A DNA stretch of 62,474 bases from Butyrivibrio sp. MB2005 (GTDB taxonomy: Bacteria; Bacillota; Clostridia; Lachnospirales; Lachnospiraceae): assembly GCF_000424285.1 (NCBI RefSeq), contig NZ_AUJP01000023.1:1-62474 (forward strand), in the 5' to 3' direction. The translations under genes were made by a program, and so were the position numbers. This document shows positions 60,037 to 62,474 of this stretch, one piece after another (the first letter of the stretch is position 1; the number at the start of each line of letters is the position of its first letter). The notes under the pieces were generated by a model, which saw nothing but the letters and a program-made list of their open reading frames with translations, was not told the origin of the DNA and searched no databases.

Positions 60037-62028
60037 TTAATCCAATTTCTGCAGGGTGAAATCATCCCATGCGCCCCAGCAGCCTGCTGATGCTTTAACT
60101 CTGGCTCCAAGGGTAACCTCCGTGCCGTCCTCTTTAACTTCTATCTTATCGATTACGGGATGCTTGTACTCGCGCCATGCGGTGACCTTGGTGCTCTCTT
60201 CAATGGTCTCGTCACCGTTAATGCAGTACAGAACGAACTCATCGCCGGATTTGCTGTCACCGCCGTGAATATAGCCGTCAAAGGCATAGGTTCCCTTATC
60301 CAGAGTAAGGGTCTGCTCAACCTTGAATTCAAAGTCCGACTCATACCAAAACTTCATGCACCACTCGCCGGTTCTGCAATCGCTGTGCTGCATGATGCTC
60401 ACATCCTTAGAGGCGCATTCTGTTGTGACTTCCCAGGCTTCCTTGCCGTCCTCAAATCCGGGATTTTCAAGAAGATTGTCCGCCTTTATCGCTAATTGAA
60501 TTGTCACTGCCATCTCTGAATCGCCGTCTGTGACAACTCCGGGAATCTCGTACTCACCGATACCTGCTTCTTTTGCGGCATCTAGCGCTGTTTCATCCCA
60601 GGCTACTTCCAGCTCCTTCTCAGAGCCGTCGTTATATCTGACGTTTACTTTTTCCGGAAGCTCTATGTCTTCACCGGGCTTTGCTGTCACGGCTTCAGTG
60701 GTTACGCCTGTCATGGCAAGTACGCCCTCTGAGCCCTCTCGCATATCCGCATACATTCTGGCAGAAGACAGCGGATGTCCATGAAAATCAAACCATGCCT
60801 CGTTTTCAACAACAGCGCCGCCACCGCCATAGCTTCTTACGTCCTTGTCGTATTCGCTGGCATAGCCCGTTGCCCAGCCTGAGCCTTTTTCATCCCAAAT
60901 ACCCTTGTTCTGGGCAAGAATCTGGGTTGAGCCTTCTTTTCCAAGCTCAAATACCTGCACGGGAAGCCATGCCGGTTCCCAGTAAAACACGCCGATTCCG
61001 CCATCTATAGCTGATACGGTCTCCACAACGGCGCGAACAGAATCTGCCTGTCCCTGAGGAGAAATGTCAAAATTAAACTCATCCACCTCAAGATCCGCTT
61101 CATTCTGTGTATTTCCGCAGCCATCGCCATCCTCTAAGGTATATACGTAGGAGGTCTCTGCTACCATTACCTTTTTATTGTAGGTCTTCGCTATAGATTC
61201 AAGCTCATTTTGGAGATTTTCAAGAGTTCCGTGCCAGTATGGATAGTAGGATGATGCAAATACATCATAATCCACCTCGTACTGATCCAGCTTCTCTACG
61301 TACTGCGAAAAATGCTTTTCAGGATTAGCAAAGTGAACTGCCACCAGAATGTCCTCAGAAACGCTTCTTACAGCTTCGCTTCCAGCTCTAAAGAGCTTGC
61401 ACATGCTGTAGAAATCAGTCTCTCCGCAAAGTCCGTTGTTGGTCTCATTACCAATCTGAACCATGCCCACATCAACGCCATTATCTATAAGATACTGAAG
61501 GCTCTCCTTAGTAAATTCCTTAAGTGCCTCCGCTCTGTCATCTGTTTTCATATCAGCCCAGGCCTTAGGTGCTGTCTGCTTCCCGGGATCTGCCCAGAAG
61601 TCTGAATAATGAAAATCTATGAGAATTCTCATGCCTGCTTTGGTGGCAAGCTGTCCAATTTTCTTGGCATTTTCAAGGTCGCAGTTTCCGCCGCCGTAGC
61701 CGTGGCCTTCCTCATCCTTAGGGTCATTCCATACGCGAATTCTCACGTAATTTACGCCGCACTCATGAAGAAAATCAAAAAAGCCCTGATCATCCAGCTC
61801 ATTTCCATCGTAGTCATAGTACTTAACACCGCTGTCCCTAAGGGCGGTAAATGAGCTTATATCTATACCGGTAATAAAATCATCTGTCATGTTTTCAACC
61901 TTTTTTACGAAAATTCCGGGATCGGCAGACTCACTATTTTGCGTGGGTTCTACGGTTTTTCCATCACCACATCCAGCTGTCATTACTATGGATGCCGCAA
62001 GAATCAAACTCAGTGCTGCTTTTTTCAT
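60037..62028 (-). CDS. GH53 endo-beta-1,4-galactanase lipoprotein with Ig-like and carbohydrate-binding domains
   Basis: A 663-residue surface lipoprotein (lipobox TAGC, Cys20) that cuts beta-1,4-galactan side chains of pectic arabinogalactan. The GH53 domain spans about 45-430, with the acid/base Glu195 in VQIGNETNNG and the nucleophile Glu291 in MVAETSYVY, plus VRIRVWNDP and YYPYW. A bacterial Ig-like domain of the Big_4 type follows (about 440-520: VNVRYNDGSEKELEVAWD), then a C-terminal beta-sandwich (about 525-663, NLLENPGFEDG...CWGAWDDFTLQKL) that looks like a galactan-binding CBM61. It stands alone with its own GAGGAG site; no sugar-utilisation genes are adjacent. Confidence 0.93.
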   Translation of the reverse strand: MKKAALSLILAASIVMTAGCGDGKTVEPTQNSESADPGIFVKKVENMTDDFITGIDISSFTALRDSGVKYYDYDGNELDDQGFFDFLHECGVNYVRIRVWNDPKDEEGHGYGGGNCDLENAKKIGQLATKAGMRILIDFHYSDFWADPGKQTAPKAWADMKTDDRAEALKEFTKESLQYLIDNGVDVGMVQIGNETNNGLCGETDFYSMCKLFRAGSEAVRSVSEDILVAVHFANPEKHFSQYVEKLDQYEVDYDVFASSYYPYWHGTLENLQNELESIAKTYNKKVMVAETSYVYTLEDGDGCGNTQNEADLEVDEFNFDISPQGQADSVRAVVETVSAIDGGIGVFYWEPAWLPVQVFELGKEGSTQILAQNKGIWDEKGSGWATGYASEYDKDVRSYGGGGAVVENEAWFDFHGHPLSSARMYADMREGSEGVLAMTGVTTEAVTAKPGEDIELPEKVNVRYNDGSEKELEVAWDETALDAAKEAGIGEYEIPGVVTDGDSEMAVTIQLAIKADNLLENPGFEDGKEAWEVTTECASKDVSIMQHSDCRTGEWCMKFWYESDFEFKVEQTLTLDKGTYAFDGYIHGGDSKSGDEFVLYCINGDETIEESTKVTAWREYKHPVIDKIEVKEDGTEVTLGARVKASAGCWGAWDDFTLQKLD

Positions 62029-62238
62029 AATTTTATAATCTCCTCGATTTGTTGTTTTCCTTAGCTATTCTACAGCTAATACAACCTAAAAGCACCTGTT
62101 TATATTTAATTGATAGCGTAAATTGATATTCGGAAACAAAATGGTGGAATACACCCGGAATCATTTAAGATCAGACTTTGTCTCCGTTATTATACAGCAC
62201 TGAAGCCCCCGTTACCAGCCCCTAGCCGTTTGTTCCCT
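62029..62238. other. Gene-free stretch upstream of the galactanase
   Basis: About 210 bases with no reading frame that I would support. The first 60 bases hold the galactanase ribosome site and probably its promoter; the rest (around 62160-62238) is plain mixed sequence leading into the hairpin cluster. Confidence 0.5.
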
Positions 62239-62461
62239 GCGGAACCTTGTGTTCCGCTTATATTCCTTGGTCTGCTTGTTGACTACTTTATCTGCCAGGA
62301 AATATCAGTCAACCCCAAAGCCGCTTTGCGGTGCGCCGTGCGCAGGGTTGACAGATATTTCCTGACAGATATTCTGTAGTCAAGCAGATCAAGGATATCT
62401 GTGCGCCTCAGCGCACTTTATTCAAGGACAGAGGCGTCAGCCTCTGGCTTCCTTTTTAAGC
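62239..62461. ncRNA. Densely folded region: structured RNA or palindromic mobile repeat (unassigned)
   Basis: A chain of hairpins with almost no unpaired sequence. (1) GCGGAAC/GTTCCGC, 62239-62257. (2) A long two-step stem: CCTTGGTCTGCTTG-GACTAC (62265-62286) pairs with GTAGTCAAGCAGATCAAGG (62376-62394); inside it ATCTG-CAGGAAATATC-TCAACCC (62289-62314) pairs with GGGTTGA-GATATTTCCTG-CAGAT (62345-62370); its tip carries CCGC/GCGG and TGCGC/GCGCA (62321-62344). (3) GTGCGC/GCGCAC, 62401-62416. (4) CAGAGGC/GCCTCTG, 62429-62446. (5) GCTT/AAGC, 62447-62461. No known RNA family was recognised. It may continue beyond the window. Confidence 0.55.
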
Positions 62462-62474
62462 AAGTTTCTGATCT

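Overview
The window looks like chromosome from a rumen or gut Lachnospiraceae bacterium close to Butyrivibrio/Pseudobutyrivibrio. The basis is AT-leaning DNA, strong Gram-positive AGGAGG-type ribosome sites, Sec and lipobox signals of Firmicutes style, phosphotransbutyrylase and butyrate kinase, plant-polysaccharide enzymes (a GH53 galactanase lipoprotein, two or three alpha/beta esterases), and many cyclic-di-GMP proteins. Genus assignment is inference. No rRNA, tRNA or CRISPR array was seen. Almost all genes lie on the minus strand.

Layout. 1-0.7 kb: the 5' end of an IS256-family transposase running off the window, then a repeat-rich patch (an 8-copy 19-bp tandem repeat) that reaches into the 3' end of a GGDEF protein. 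0.6-7.9 kb: GGDEF protein, a small protein, and a minus-strand run of DUF3237, esterase, Nif3-like, alpha/beta hydrolase, MutS-like ATPase and an unknown protein. 8.0-14.4 kb: a tightly packed operon encoding a CPBP protease, a start-codon-less 52-codon reading frame, an M13 metallopeptidase lipoprotein, an ABC-2 ATPase, two ABC-2 permeases and a PrsW protease. 14.6-23.6 kb: a lipoprotein, a P-loop protein, an esterase followed by a 19-codon ORF, a TetR-controlled ABC exporter with two matching 26-bp operators, a detached nitronate-monooxygenase C-terminal domain, an M42 aminopeptidase, and an Rpn/PD-(D/E)XK protein with a heptad-encoding repeat. 23.6-28.9 kb: tandem paralogous metallophosphoesterases, a zinc-ribbon membrane protein, a YczE-like membrane protein. 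28.9-29.2 kb: an array of ~64-bp imperfect palindromes. 29.4-32.7 kb: clpS-clpA-aat, a complete N-degron module. 32.8-42.4 kb: a signalling run of HD-GYP, receiver protein, 1407-aa hybrid histidine kinase and a second HD-GYP fused to an ECF-S-like membrane domain.

42.5-54.9 kb is the most interesting metabolic block. A minus-strand run of about 9.5 kb encodes an EthD-like double-domain protein, a P-loop ATPase, a four-subunit 2-oxoacid:ferredoxin oxidoreductase, phosphate butyryltransferase, butyrate kinase, an OFA-type MFS transporter, a flavin reductase and two small membrane proteins, closing with a strong terminator. It diverges from an LVIVD beta-propeller gene across an intergenic region holding a clear inverted repeat between two promoters. 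A LysR regulator, possibly leaderless, follows the propeller gene. I infer a regulated catabolic module that ends in acyl-CoA to acyl-phosphate to acid plus ATP; the starting substrate is unknown.

55-62.5 kb: an MFS transporter, an EAL protein with a degenerate GGDEF domain, an unknown membrane protein, the GH53 galactanase, and at the right edge a ~220-nt region of densely nested hairpins that matches no protein and may be a structured RNA or a small mobile repeat.
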